Positions 25,604 to 32,610 of a stretch of DNA of 44,733 nucleotides are shown piece after piece. How positions within the stretch are numbered: position 1 is the stretch's first letter; every line of letters starts with the position of its first letter. The position numbers were made by a program, and so were the translations under genes. A model generated the notes under the pieces. That model worked only from the letters and a program-made list of their open reading frames with translations, did not search any database and was not told the DNA's origin. Origin of the DNA: Candidatus Woesearchaeota archaeon (lineage in GTDB: Archaea > Nanobdellota > Nanobdellia > Woesearchaeales > BM511); NCBI GenBank assembly GCA_018221135.1, contig JAAOYB010000030.1, positions 1-44,733 on the forward strand. Direction: 5' to 3'.

Positions 25604-25771
25604 TTATGTTACTGTGTCGAATTCTTTGGCTTTTTCTTCTCCTAAGAAAGATTTTACTTTATTTCTGCACTCCGAGACGCAGTTCTCTTCTGACATTTTA
25701 TCAACCATCGCGGCGGTTGACGGCCCGAAAAACTTAGACATTAATTGTTTGCACTGGTCTTTCCTACTCAA
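25604..25771 (-). CDS. Small Cys-containing protein leading the hydrogenase operon
   Basis: 55 residues from a TTG start, with GAGG about 9 bases upstream and a TATA-like ATTATATAAAG near 25820. Cysteines at 7, 31 and 35 and the pattern F-F-G-P-S-T-A-A-M-V-D-K-M-S-E-E then F-L-G-E-E-K-A-K-E-F-D suggest a compact helical protein. It lies 37 bases before the small subunit gene, which also uses TTG. Its role is unknown; a hydrogenase-linked or general archaeal small protein are both possible. Confidence 0.65.
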   Translation of the reverse strand: MSRKDQCKQLMSKFFGPSTAAMVDKMSEENCVSECRNKVKSFLGEEKAKEFDTVT

Positions 25772-25906
25772 AAAAGTAACCCTCTTTTTTTCTTTTACAT
25801 TAAATACATAATTTTGTACTTTATATAATTTTTTATTTTATTAATAGAATTTTGTAAAAATGATAAGTTTTAAAAACAAAACCCCACCTCCCAAACAATT
25901 ATTAGC

Positions 25907-25979
25907 AGCCCCGTGGTGTAGTGGCCAATCATCGCTCCCTTTGGAGGAGTGGACCACGGTTCGAATCCGTGCGGGGCTA
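25907..25979 (+). tRNA. tRNA-Gln (anticodon TTG)
   Basis: 73 bases. Acceptor AGCCCCG pairs with CGGGGCT (25972-25978) with discriminator A. T arm CACGG-TTCGAAT-CCGTG is perfect. Anticodon stem GCTCC/GGAGT has a G-T pair at its outer end, and the loop CTTTGGA gives anticodon TTG. The 3' CCA is not encoded. A short T run follows. Confidence 0.93.
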
Positions 25980-26030
25980 TTTTTCTAAAAACAATAGTTT
26001 TATAAGAAAAAAGTTAACTTTTCTTTTTTT

Positions 26031-26564
26031 ATGCAGGGATTAATTGAGTGGATGCTAGAGACTTTAACATTCTTATCACATATTTTCATAGTGTTATTCT
26101 TGGCTTCTTTTTTTGTTTTAAGAAATAATAAGAAGTTCAAAAAAACAAAGACTTACAGTTTCTTTAAGGAAAACTCATCAAAAATTGCTTTTATAGTCGC
26201 CTTAGCAGCTACTCTGGGCAGTCTTTTCTTATCAGAGATAATGGGTTTTGTTCCGTGCAAGCTTTGTTGGATTCAAAGAATATTCATGTACCCACTCCCA
26301 ATAATAATGGGAGTAGCGTTGTACAAGAAACAAAAAATAGAAGACTACATCATTCCCCTAGCAGTTTTTGGTGTGTTTTTCTCTGCGTACCAAGTAATTA
26401 TTCAAAGAGTTGTTTTTACAAACTCAATTTTTTGCACTTTTGGAAGTGAACCTTGCACTACTATTTACACCTTAGGATACGGGTACATCACTTATCCTGT
26501 GATGTCACTAACAGCTTTTGTGCTAATCATAATGTTTTCTTATATGAACAAAAAACTAAACTAA
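26031..26564 (+). CDS. DsbB-like disulfide-forming membrane protein
   Basis: 177 residues with a membrane helix near 15-30 and four more between 49 and 172. The redox motif C-K-L-C-W-I-Q-R sits at the start of a helix and a second Cys pair is in IFCTFGSEPC, both as in DsbB/BdbC quinone-linked oxidoreductases. It reoxidises an exported thiol oxidase. No DsbA partner is seen nearby. The Cys-rich surface protein at 1-1497 is the type of substrate that would need this. Confidence 0.85.
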   Translation: MQGLIEWMLETLTFLSHIFIVLFLASFFVLRNNKKFKKTKTYSFFKENSSKIAFIVALAATLGSLFLSEIMGFVPCKLCWIQRIFMYPLPIIMGVALYKKQKIEDYIIPLAVFGVFFSAYQVIIQRVVFTNSIFCTFGSEPCTTIYTLGYGYITYPVMSLTAFVLIIMFSYMNKKLN

Positions 26565-26568
26565 AAAA

Positions 26569-27201
26569 ATGGATGGGCGGGGCTTGTACAAGAAGATTAA
26601 AGAATACGCTCCTGAGAGCACTGCGCTTAGCGTATTAGCACTTCCACTCTACGCTTTTATCGAGACAGAACTCGTAGGCATGAGCAGCGTAGTGAGTTTT
26701 AAGTCGAGGCTTTTCACAACACTAGGAAACTACGTCTCAGTACCATTGTTTATGGGTGCGAGAGACTACACCAAAGACCAAGCAGGAATAAATAAAGAAA
26801 CAAGTGAGGAAAACCACACAAAGCACGATAGGGTCTTCGCAGCGGTTTCAGCCACGATTGTCAAACCTTTTGTGTACAGAGTACTTGCGGGGGAGACTGA
26901 CTGGGAGAAAATAATGTATGGCACCTTAGCAACGACAGCTGCTAGCGTCGTACTAGGACCAGCAGCGCTTAAATTCATGGATTACTACAAGTACTTAATA
27001 AGAGATGAACACCCAAAAAGAAATTTTGAGATCCTAAAAAACAAAGAATCTGTTTTTAGGAGACGAGTCGCTTTTGGCTTAGTAGCAGCGAGTTTGGCAT
27101 TAACTACTACTATTTACACAGCTTCTATAAATAATTTAGAAGGCTTACTAGGAGAAACTAATCAGTCTAGTGTTATAGAAATAAAAAAAGAAAAAGAATA
27201 G
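26569..27201 (+). CDS. AlaE-like membrane protein
   Basis: 210 residues, with four likely membrane segments. IETELVGMSSVVSFKSRLFTT then a P-L-F-M-G-x-R-D segment, and later P-F-V-Y-R-V-L-A-G-E-T-D-W-E-K-I-M and K-F-M-D-Y-Y-K-Y-L, line up with the two halves of E. coli AlaE, an L-alanine exporter. It has a longer C-terminal tail. The assignment rests on this motif comparison from memory, so transport function is likely but not certain. It follows the DsbB-like gene by 4 bases. Confidence 0.65.
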   Translation: MDGRGLYKKIKEYAPESTALSVLALPLYAFIETELVGMSSVVSFKSRLFTTLGNYVSVPLFMGARDYTKDQAGINKETSEENHTKHDRVFAAVSATIVKPFVYRVLAGETDWEKIMYGTLATTAASVVLGPAALKFMDYYKYLIRDEHPKRNFEILKNKESVFRRRVAFGLVAASLALTTTIYTASINNLEGLLGETNQSSVIEIKKEKE

Positions 27202-27208
27202 GGAACAA

Positions 27209-27361
27209 TTATTCTGTAGGCATTGTTCCTATTTTGAACATTTTTGTTCCGCACTTAACACAAGTACCCGTGATTGCTGGTCTCCCGTTTTTCATAGTTA
27301 CTTGAGTAGCGTCCTTAATTTCTCTTTGTTCTTGGCATTTCATACATCTTCCATCTACCAT
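27209..27361 (-). CDS. DUF5679-like small zinc-ribbon protein
   Basis: 50 residues. Two CxxC pairs (C6-x-x-C9 and C34-x-x-C37) surround a conserved centre with T-M-K-N-G-R-P-A-I-T-G-T, which matches DUF5679 (small archaeal/bacterial zinc-ribbon proteins, function unknown). A strong GGAGGA lies about 9 bases before the ATG, and a perfect inverted repeat lies directly before that. Confidence 0.8.
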   Translation of the reverse strand: MVDGRCMKCQEQREIKDATQVTMKNGRPAITGTCVKCGTKMFKIGTMPTE

Positions 27362-27376
27362 GATTATTCATCCTCC

Positions 27377-27396
27377 ATAACACAATTTTGTGTTAT
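27377..27396. promoter_or_regulatory. 9-bp inverted repeat next to the DUF5679 ribosome site
   Basis: ATAACACAA and TTGTGTTAT are perfect arms with a 2-base spacer, ending one base before the GGAGG of the minus-strand DUF5679 gene. It could be an operator for the divergent pair or a 5' mRNA hairpin. Confidence 0.4.
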
Positions 27397-27487
27397 AACA
27401 TATGTTTTTCTCGTTGTTTATTATTAAAGCTTTCTCTTTTTCTTTATAAAAAAGCTTAAATATACCCTGTTATAAGCGTTTTATCAT

Positions 27488-27676
27488 ATGGTAAAAATAC
27501 ACACAAGAGCAAAGCGAAAACTGAAAATGCAAGGAGTAACAGGCAGGAAAAGAGCTAGTCGACCTAAGACTTTCAAAACCAAGAAAAGCGCTGAGACCTA
27601 CGCAGAAGAAAAAGGCATAAAAAGTTACGAATTAGTATATTTACAAGAAAATAAGATAAGAATACAAAAAAAATAA
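27488..27676 (+). CDS. Small basic conserved protein
   Basis: 62 residues, very basic (K-I-H-T-R-A-K-R-K-L-K and G-R-K-R-A-S-R-P-K-T-F-K-T-K-K), ending in a short mixed region. The composition suggests an RNA- or ribosome-associated protein. No family is recognised with certainty. The ATG lies about 25 bases after a TATA-like AAATATA, so the transcript is probably leaderless. Confidence 0.6.
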   Translation: MVKIHTRAKRKLKMQGVTGRKRASRPKTFKTKKSAETYAEEKGIKSYELVYLQENKIRIQKK

Positions 27677-27683
27677 TTTGTTT

Positions 27684-28451
27684 TTATTCTATTAGTAATA
27701 ATGCGAGCATCACAAGTATTCCTAATACAAAAAATAATAGTTGCATCGCGCTCTTCTTAGCTTCTATTTCTTTGTGAAGCTCAGGTATTAAATCACTGCC
27801 AGCGATGTAGATAAAGCCTCCTGCGGCGAAAGGAATAATAAAAGTTGTTAGTGAACCTATTAAGCTTCCAAGAACCAAGGCGATAACAGCGCCGAGTAAT
27901 GATGTTAGGCTGATAAAGAAGTTGAAAAACAATGCTTTTCGCTTTGTGAAACCAGAGTGCAATAAGACTCCGAAATCCCCTATTTCTTGAGGTATCTCGT
28001 GAAACAATATGGCGATGGTAGTCGCGATTCCAAGAGGTATGCTTGCAAGATAGCTGCCAGCGATTATTATTCCGTCAACTACGTTGTGCACGGCGTCGCC
28101 TACTAAGTTCATAGTAGCTAAAGCTTTTGGGTGGTCGTGGATGTCGCATACGCCGTAGACGTGGCAGTGCCTCCAATGAATAAATTTTTCGAGTACGAAA
28201 AAGAATAATATTCCAAATAGTAAGTATAAACTTATAGCTATGCCAAACCCGCTCTTCTCGAAGACTGCAGGGAGTAAGTGAATGAAGGCGTCTCCAAAAA
28301 GCGCTCCTGCTGAGAAACTAACAAGGTAAATAAGTATTTTTGAGATTTCTTTTTCTTTTAAGCTAAGAGTGAAGATGCCTATAAGGCTAATCGCGCTTAC
28401 TATTAGTACGCTAAGAACTGTGTATATTATTGCCTCAACCACCATATTCAA
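27684..28451 (-). CDS. ZIP-family metal transporter
   Basis: 255 residues with eight likely membrane segments. The metal-binding helices carry MNLVGDAVHNVVDGIIIAG and ILFHEIPQEIGDFGVLLHSG, the H-N-x3-D-G and H-E-I-P-x-E motifs of ZIP proteins. An external/cytosolic His-rich loop (IHWRHCHVYGVCDIHDH) probably senses or funnels metal. It imports zinc or a similar ion. Two ATG starts (28451, 28445) are equally possible. Confidence 0.9.
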   Translation of the reverse strand: MNMVVEAIIYTVLSVLIVSAISLIGIFTLSLKEKEISKILIYLVSFSAGALFGDAFIHLLPAVFEKSGFGIAISLYLLFGILFFFVLEKFIHWRHCHVYGVCDIHDHPKALATMNLVGDAVHNVVDGIIIAGSYLASIPLGIATTIAILFHEIPQEIGDFGVLLHSGFTKRKALFFNFFISLTSLLGAVIALVLGSLIGSLTTFIIPFAAGGFIYIAGSDLIPELHKEIEAKKSAMQLLFFVLGILVMLALLLIE

Positions 28452-28481
28452 TTAAATCCTTTTTTTTGTTTATTTAAAACT

Positions 28482-28625
28482 TTATCCTAACCTGGTGTGG
28501 TGTCTTGGCTCTGATAACTCGTCATCCATGAACATGCTGCACTCTATTTTGTCATCCCAGAAATAGTGGCATTTCTTCTTAAAAGTCTTGTATCTCCAGC
28601 ACTCATCGCATAATTCATGACTCAT
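28482..28625 (-). CDS. Small Cys/His-rich protein
   Basis: 47 residues, family unknown. C-D-E-C-W-R-Y near the N-terminus, a further C-H at 19-20 and Cys at 29 make a possible zinc site. The tail ends E-P-R-H-H-T-R-L-G. It stands 30 bases upstream of the ZIP transporter on the same strand and may be linked to metal handling, which is only positional. Confidence 0.5.
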   Translation of the reverse strand: MSHELCDECWRYKTFKKKCHYFWDDKIECSMFMDDELSEPRHHTRLG

Positions 28626-28706
28626 ATTAACAGTATAGAATATGTCTTGATTTATAAATATTTTCAGAGTTAATTTTATAAGAAATAAGAAAATACCTTT
28701 TTTTTA

Positions 28707-29198
28707 ATGGAACCTAACACAAGCGCAGCTAATTACTTAACTGATCTTTTTAGCAAAACATACCATGCTCATCACATTGATGGCTTGACAGAAAACGCGG
28801 AAGGATACATTCATTTCTTATTAGACCACATAACAAAGATTAGAAGCGAAGCAGGTCTAGAAGTAGGTGAGAAACCTTCCTATGTCAGGATAGGGATAAA
28901 TTCTTCTTTTCTAAGTAACATGAACAATTACATGACTTCAAGAGAATTCTTTGGTGATTTATGCGCTTATCTACACGCAGACATAAACGATGAAGAACTT
29001 AAAGATACTTCTTTGTATGTTGAGTTCTTCTCAGAACTAAGAAACGGTGATAGCTTAGAGCTTCGCCTATTAAGAGATGGAAGTCCTAGCGTTGTAAAAA
29101 TAATTGAAGTCAACGGTATAAGAAGAGGTGTCAGAGAGGAATACGAAGACACCCGCCACGCCACCAAAGTTTTCTTAGGCGGACTAAGATACAACTAA
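28707..29198 (+). CDS. Hypothetical soluble protein
   Basis: 163 residues, acidic and predicted mixed alpha/beta, with no recognised family or cofactor motif. Its ATG follows a TATA-like TTTTATAAGAAA by about 26 bases, so it is probably leaderless. It lies 43 bases upstream of the fibrillarin gene on the same strand, but fibrillarin appears to have its own AT-rich promoter. Confidence 0.6.
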   Translation: MEPNTSAANYLTDLFSKTYHAHHIDGLTENAEGYIHFLLDHITKIRSEAGLEVGEKPSYVRIGINSSFLSNMNNYMTSREFFGDLCAYLHADINDEELKDTSLYVEFFSELRNGDSLELRLLRDGSPSVVKIIEVNGIRRGVREEYEDTRHATKVFLGGLRYN

Positions 29199-29241
29199 TT
29201 GGAAAGGTTTTTTAAATAAGGATTCTTCCTAGACTATTATT

Positions 29242-29916
29242 ATGAGGATAGAAGAAGCTAAAGGTTTAGCAGGAATATTTGTTGATAAGAATAAGAATTA
29301 TTACACAAAGAACCTAGTAAGAGGAGAAAGTGTTTATTCTGAGAGGTTAGTCTTAGATCGCGGCTCTGAGTACAGAGCGTGGGACCCTACAAGGAGTAAA
29401 CTAGCAGCCGCACTAAAGCGAGGGTTGCAACAAACAAACCTAAGAATAGGAGACAAAGTCTTATACTTAGGAGCGGCGACAGGCACTACCCCAAGCCATA
29501 TCAGCGACATCGTAGGAAGAGGAGGCTTCGTCTTCGCCTTGGACTTCGCGCCGCGAGTAGTTCGAGAACTCGTTTTCTTATCAGAGAAAAGGCCTAACAT
29601 GACGCCTGTCATGGCAGACGCAAACCAAGTAATGAGTTACGCGCATCTAGTAACCGGCGTGGACTTTGTTTACATGGACTTAGCTCAGAAGAACCAAGCT
29701 GAGATATTTATCAAAAACGTAGAGTTATATCTTAAAAAAGAGGGTTTTGGCATGCTCTTTGTAAAAAGCAGAAGTATAGATATCTCCAGAAAGCCCTTTG
29801 AGATTTACAAAGAAGTAAAAACAAAATTAGAAAACGCGGGGCTAGTAATAGTTGATAGTAGAAAACTTGACCCGTACGAGAAAGACCACTCTTTATTCTT
29901 AGTAAAAAAGAAATAA
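29242..29916 (+). CDS. flpA: Fibrillarin-like rRNA 2'-O-methyltransferase
   Basis: 224 residues. SAM-binding motif KVLYLGAATGTTPSHISDIVG, then FVFALDFAPRVVRELV, and the acidic motif GVDFVYMDLAQKNQAEIFIKN. Together with Nop5 and L7Ae it forms the archaeal C/D-box RNP that methylates rRNA and tRNA 2'-hydroxyls guided by small RNAs. Nop5, often next to it in archaea, is not adjacent here. Confidence 0.95.
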   Translation: MRIEEAKGLAGIFVDKNKNYYTKNLVRGESVYSERLVLDRGSEYRAWDPTRSKLAAALKRGLQQTNLRIGDKVLYLGAATGTTPSHISDIVGRGGFVFALDFAPRVVRELVFLSEKRPNMTPVMADANQVMSYAHLVTGVDFVYMDLAQKNQAEIFIKNVELYLKKEGFGMLFVKSRSIDISRKPFEIYKEVKTKLENAGLVIVDSRKLDPYEKDHSLFLVKKK

Positions 29917-29936
29917 AAAAAAGTTATCCTTTTTTT

Positions 29937-30242
29937 TTAGTCGTGTAATACTAGTAGTAAGGCTGTGTCTTCCTCGGCGTATAACGAGTGAGGAGCGTTT
30001 TTTGGCATGTATATGAAGCGTCCAGGCTCCATATCTATGTCTTCATCAAGGAGCTTAAATTTTCCTTTACCACTCAATACTTGCACGACTCCTTGTTTTG
30101 TGCTTGTGTGCGTGTCGATATCGGTATCTTTTGATAAGCACATCAAGGTATAATTATAACCGTCTCCTTTTTGGAGTACTGTGCTGTATATTCCTTGTTT
30201 TGGAAATTGTACTAGTTCTAACAAATTCTTTGTGTAATTCAT
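29937..30242 (-). CDS. Single-domain cupin
   Basis: 101 residues. A cupin fold: DTHTSTKQGVVQVLSGKGKFKL (first motif, with a His and Gly turn) and GRFIYMPKNAPHSLYAEEDTALLLV (second motif, with the metal His in P-H-S). Likely a metal-binding sensor or small enzyme of unknown substrate. AAGAGG lies about 5 bases before the ATG, and a small reading frame precedes it on the same transcript. Confidence 0.8.
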   Translation of the reverse strand: MNYTKNLLELVQFPKQGIYSTVLQKGDGYNYTLMCLSKDTDIDTHTSTKQGVVQVLSGKGKFKLLDEDIDMEPGRFIYMPKNAPHSLYAEEDTALLLVLHD

Positions 30243-30251
30243 CTAAACCTC

Positions 30252-30326
30252 TTATTTTTTCTTTTTTGTAATCCAACTGAGCAATAAGGTATCTTCTTCA
30301 CTCAAAAAATAATATTCACCCACCAT
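30252..30326 (-). CDS. Possible 24-residue small protein before the cupin
   Basis: MVGEYYFLSEEDTLLLSW followed by I-T and four lysines. A strong AGGAGG lies about 12 bases before the ATG, and the frame stops 9 bases before the cupin start. It occupies most of the 117-base gap 30243-30359. It may be a small protein or only a leader for the cupin gene. Confidence 0.4.
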   Translation of the reverse strand: MVGEYYFLSEEDTLLLSWITKKKK

Positions 30327-30359
30327 TTTTTTTAGTGCCTCCTAAAACTTTTTATTTTT

Positions 30360-30551
30360 TTATGTGACTACCACGCATCTTTGCAACTCTTCTTTTCTTC
30401 CTCCTAGTTTGTAACTTCCTTTTTGTCTGTCTCTTAGCTCTGCTTGTTTTGATGTGTTCCAGTTCTCGATTACGCTGTAGTAACCAACTATTCTACTAAC
30501 ACCATAGGTATTGTTGCTTCCGCAGTTGTTACACGTCGCTTTTTCTTTCAT
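30360..30551 (-). CDS. Stand-alone NrdD C-terminal-like glycyl-radical/zinc segment
   Basis: 63 residues. C-N-N-C-G-S-N-N-T-Y-G-V-S-R-I-V-G-Y-Y-S followed by E-N-W-N-T-S-K-Q-A-E-L-R-D-R resembles the C-terminal zinc/glycyl-radical tail of anaerobic ribonucleotide reductase (NrdD). Here it is a separate gene with its own GAGGTG ribosome site 8 bases before the ATG, and no NrdD body is nearby. It could be a spare-part protein like YfiD/GrcA, or a remnant. It follows the ferredoxin gene by 23 bases. Confidence 0.6.
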   Translation of the reverse strand: MKEKATCNNCGSNNTYGVSRIVGYYSVIENWNTSKQAELRDRQKGSYKLGGRKEELQRCVVVT

Positions 30552-30574
30552 TTCTTTTCACCTCAGATTAGTTT

Positions 30575-31399
30575 CTATTCTTTTTTTGTTTCTCCACCCA
30601 CAGTGACAATAATTTTGTTTAAAGGAATGTTTTTGTTTGAATTAGTAACTGCATCTTCGACTACGCTGTAGAGTCCTTGGCAGCAAGGAACTTCCATGAC
30701 AGCGACACTGACGCTTTTGATATCGTTCATGTTGATGATTGCAGCGATTTTGTTAGAGTAGTCATCGTCGAGTTTAGGGCACCCTATAGCGATGCTTTTG
30801 CCTCTCATTAATTCTTGGTGTAAGTTGGGATTGGCGAATCCAACGCAATCAGCCGCTATTAATAGGTCTGAGTCGTTGAAGAAGGGCGCGTTTGGGGGTA
30901 GCAAATTAAGTTGTATCGGCCACTGAGTTAATTCAGAAACCTTTTTGTGAGGAGACTCAGAATTGCTTTCTACTGTTTTTTTGGGTATGTTTTGAACTGC
31001 TGCTCCCGGGCAACCACTAGAGGAGTCAATACTATCTTGTTTTATCTTAGGCACTCTTAGATTGTTTTGTTTTAAGTACTCGATTGCTTGATTGTAATAC
31101 TCTGTTTCTCCATGCTCAGATAAGTGTTCTAAGTGCGCTTTTATCGTGTTGTCCCCTGCTTTTACGATGTTTTCCATGACTTTATTCTCATCGTACTCTT
31201 CTGCTTCTCGCTCAATGGTCGTTATAGCGTTTTGTGGGCACGAGCCGATGCACGCTCCTAAACCGTCACAGAACAAATCGCTTATGAGACGAGCTTTTCC
31301 GTCTATTATTTGGAGTGCTCCTTCAGGGCAGTCAGGGATGCAAATACCACAACCATCACATTTAGCCTCGTCGATTTCTATTATTTGTCTAACAACCAT
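30575..31399 (-). CDS. Two-cluster ferredoxin with C-terminal thiol-containing domain
   Basis: 274 residues from ATG 31399; the longer start at 31441 would run through the promoter and operator. Residues 1-60 carry two [4Fe-4S] motifs (C-D-G-C-G-I-C-I-P-D-C-P and C-D-G-L-G-A-C-I-G-S-C-P). The C-terminal part has AADCVGFANPNLHQ, IAIGCPKLDDD and VMEVPCCQGLY, a Cys-rich domain seen in ferredoxin-like proteins of anaerobes. It is divergent from an HxlR-type regulator, so redox-controlled electron transfer is likely. The partner enzyme is unknown; the NrdD-like tail gene directly downstream is one candidate. Confidence 0.85.
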   Translation of the reverse strand: MVVRQIIEIDEAKCDGCGICIPDCPEGALQIIDGKARLISDLFCDGLGACIGSCPQNAITTIEREAEEYDENKVMENIVKAGDNTIKAHLEHLSEHGETEYYNQAIEYLKQNNLRVPKIKQDSIDSSSGCPGAAVQNIPKKTVESNSESPHKKVSELTQWPIQLNLLPPNAPFFNDSDLLIAADCVGFANPNLHQELMRGKSIAIGCPKLDDDYSNKIAAIINMNDIKSVSVAVMEVPCCQGLYSVVEDAVTNSNKNIPLNKIIVTVGGETKKE

Positions 31400-31403
31400 T
31401 TTA

Positions 31404-31430
31404 TAAGTATCTTTTTTATACTTAGTATAA
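31404..31430. promoter_or_regulatory. Alternating half-sites between the ferredoxin and hxlR genes
   Basis: TAAGTAT (31404-31410) and ATACTTA (31418-31424) form a 7-bp inverted repeat. The second overlaps a 15-bp inverted repeat TTATACTTAGTATAA (31416-31430). A further AAGTATA lies just before the hxlR start. This clustered symmetry in a 75-base divergent spacer is what an autoregulating HxlR dimer would bind. Confidence 0.5.
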
Positions 31431-31474
31431 TAAATAAACAAGTTTATATAGTTATAAGTTTCTAAAAGTATACC

Positions 31475-31834
31475 ATGAACAAAAACTGCACGGTTTACAA
31501 AACCGTTGACTTCATCGGTAAACGCTGGACGCTACTAATACTATTAGAGATGTACAAAGGCGTAAACCACAAAAAAAGATACAACGTACTAAAAAATTCC
31601 TTGCCACACATCACGTCTAAGATGCTCTCAGCTAGGCTAAAAGAACTACAAAAAAGAGGTTTGCTAAAAAAAAAGGTTGATTCAACCACTGCGCCGATTA
31701 CTAGCGAGTACCAACTAACCAAGAAAGGAGTTGGTTTTATTAACATAATAAAAGACATCAAAGGATGGGCTTTAAATTGGGACTTAAAAAACAAGAAGTG
31801 CGAGTCTCAAGACTGCGACAAATGCGAATTCTAA
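31475..31834 (+). CDS. HxlR-family winged-helix regulator
   Basis: 119 residues. The core CTVYKTVDFIGKRWTLLILLEMYKGV followed by LPHITSKMLSARLKELQKRGLLKK is the HxlR fold. Cys5 near the N-terminus matches the redox-sensing Cys of this family, and four Cys crowd the C-terminus (K-K-C-E-S-Q-D-C-D-K-C-E-F), which could bind metal or an Fe-S cluster. It is divergent from the ferredoxin gene and convergent with the agmatinase-like gene. Confidence 0.88.
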   Translation: MNKNCTVYKTVDFIGKRWTLLILLEMYKGVNHKKRYNVLKNSLPHITSKMLSARLKELQKRGLLKKKVDSTTAPITSEYQLTKKGVGFINIIKDIKGWALNWDLKNKKCESQDCDKCEF

Positions 31835-32610
31835 AAATCGCATAGTTCCCCAACAATTTTTGCTCCAAGAATACTAGTCATCTCATTAACATCTTTTTCT
31901 GGGTTTATCTCAACTAAGTCACACATACCAATTTTATTTGTTTCTTTTATTTTTTGCAATGCGTAAATAAGCTCCCTTGAACTTAATCCTCCGTGCTCTA
32001 AGTAACCCGTACCGATAGCTTCTGTGGGGTCAACAACATCAACGTCAACTGAGAGATAAACGGGTTTCGTGATTTTTATGATTATTTCTTTTGTTATTTC
32101 TTTTATTCCCTTCTCAAAGATTTCTTTGCAAGTATAGAATCTGATTTGTTTTTTTTCTAAGTAACTTATTTCTTGTGCGTCCCAATTCCTAAGACCAACA
32201 AGAATCACGTTTTCTGGTTTGACAACTCCTTCTTCTACTAAGACTTTAAGGTAGTCTTCTTGGGTTGGGGGCTTAAAATCATCCATTAAGTCGGGGTGAG
32301 CATCAAAAATGATTAAGATGAAATCCTCGTTATTTTTAGAAAAACCTTTAACAGCAGGGTAAGTAATCGAGTGATCTCCCCCTATAATAATGGCTTTGTC
32401 TTCTTTACTTACGCTCTCTTCTATTAAAGCGTGGCTTTCTTCAATGTTTTTTTCATCTAAGACCAGTTCTTCTATTTCAAAAACACACCTTTTTTGGTCT
32501 TCGTTAGAATAAACACTCTCTAAATGCTTGACAACTAAGTCAGGCGCTAGGTTTGAACCGTCTCCTCTGCCTAGTCCGCCGCCGCTAAAGCCCGCTTTTA
32601 TTATTTTCAT
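31831..32610 (-). CDS. Agmatinase/arginase-family ureohydrolase
   Basis: 259 residues. Manganese-binding motifs: GGDHS 77-81, DAHPD 103-107 and LSVDVDVVDPTEA. The glycine-rich start FSGGGLGRGDGSN is typical. It probably releases urea from agmatine to give putrescine, though guanidino specificity cannot be read from motifs. It overlaps the PLP decarboxylase upstream by ATGA, forming one transcript with deoxyhypusine synthase. Confidence 0.88.
   Translation of the reverse strand: MKIIKAGFSGGGLGRGDGSNLAPDLVVKHLESVYSNEDQKRCVFEIEELVLDEKNIEESHALIEESVSKEDKAIIIGGDHSITYPAVKGFSKNNEDFILIIFDAHPDLMDDFKPPTQEDYLKVLVEEGVVKPENVILVGLRNWDAQEISYLEKKQIRFYTCKEIFEKGIKEITKEIIIKITKPVYLSVDVDVVDPTEAIGTGYLEHGGLSSRELIYALQKIKETNKIGMCDLVEINPEKDVNEMTSILGAKIVGELCDF

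Noticed and set aside
31400-31441. N-terminal 14-residue extension of the ferredoxin (start at 31441)
   Set aside because: The extension would be coded by the promoter and operator repeats of the divergent spacer; ATG 31399 just before V-V-R-Q-I-I-E-I-D fits ferredoxin length.
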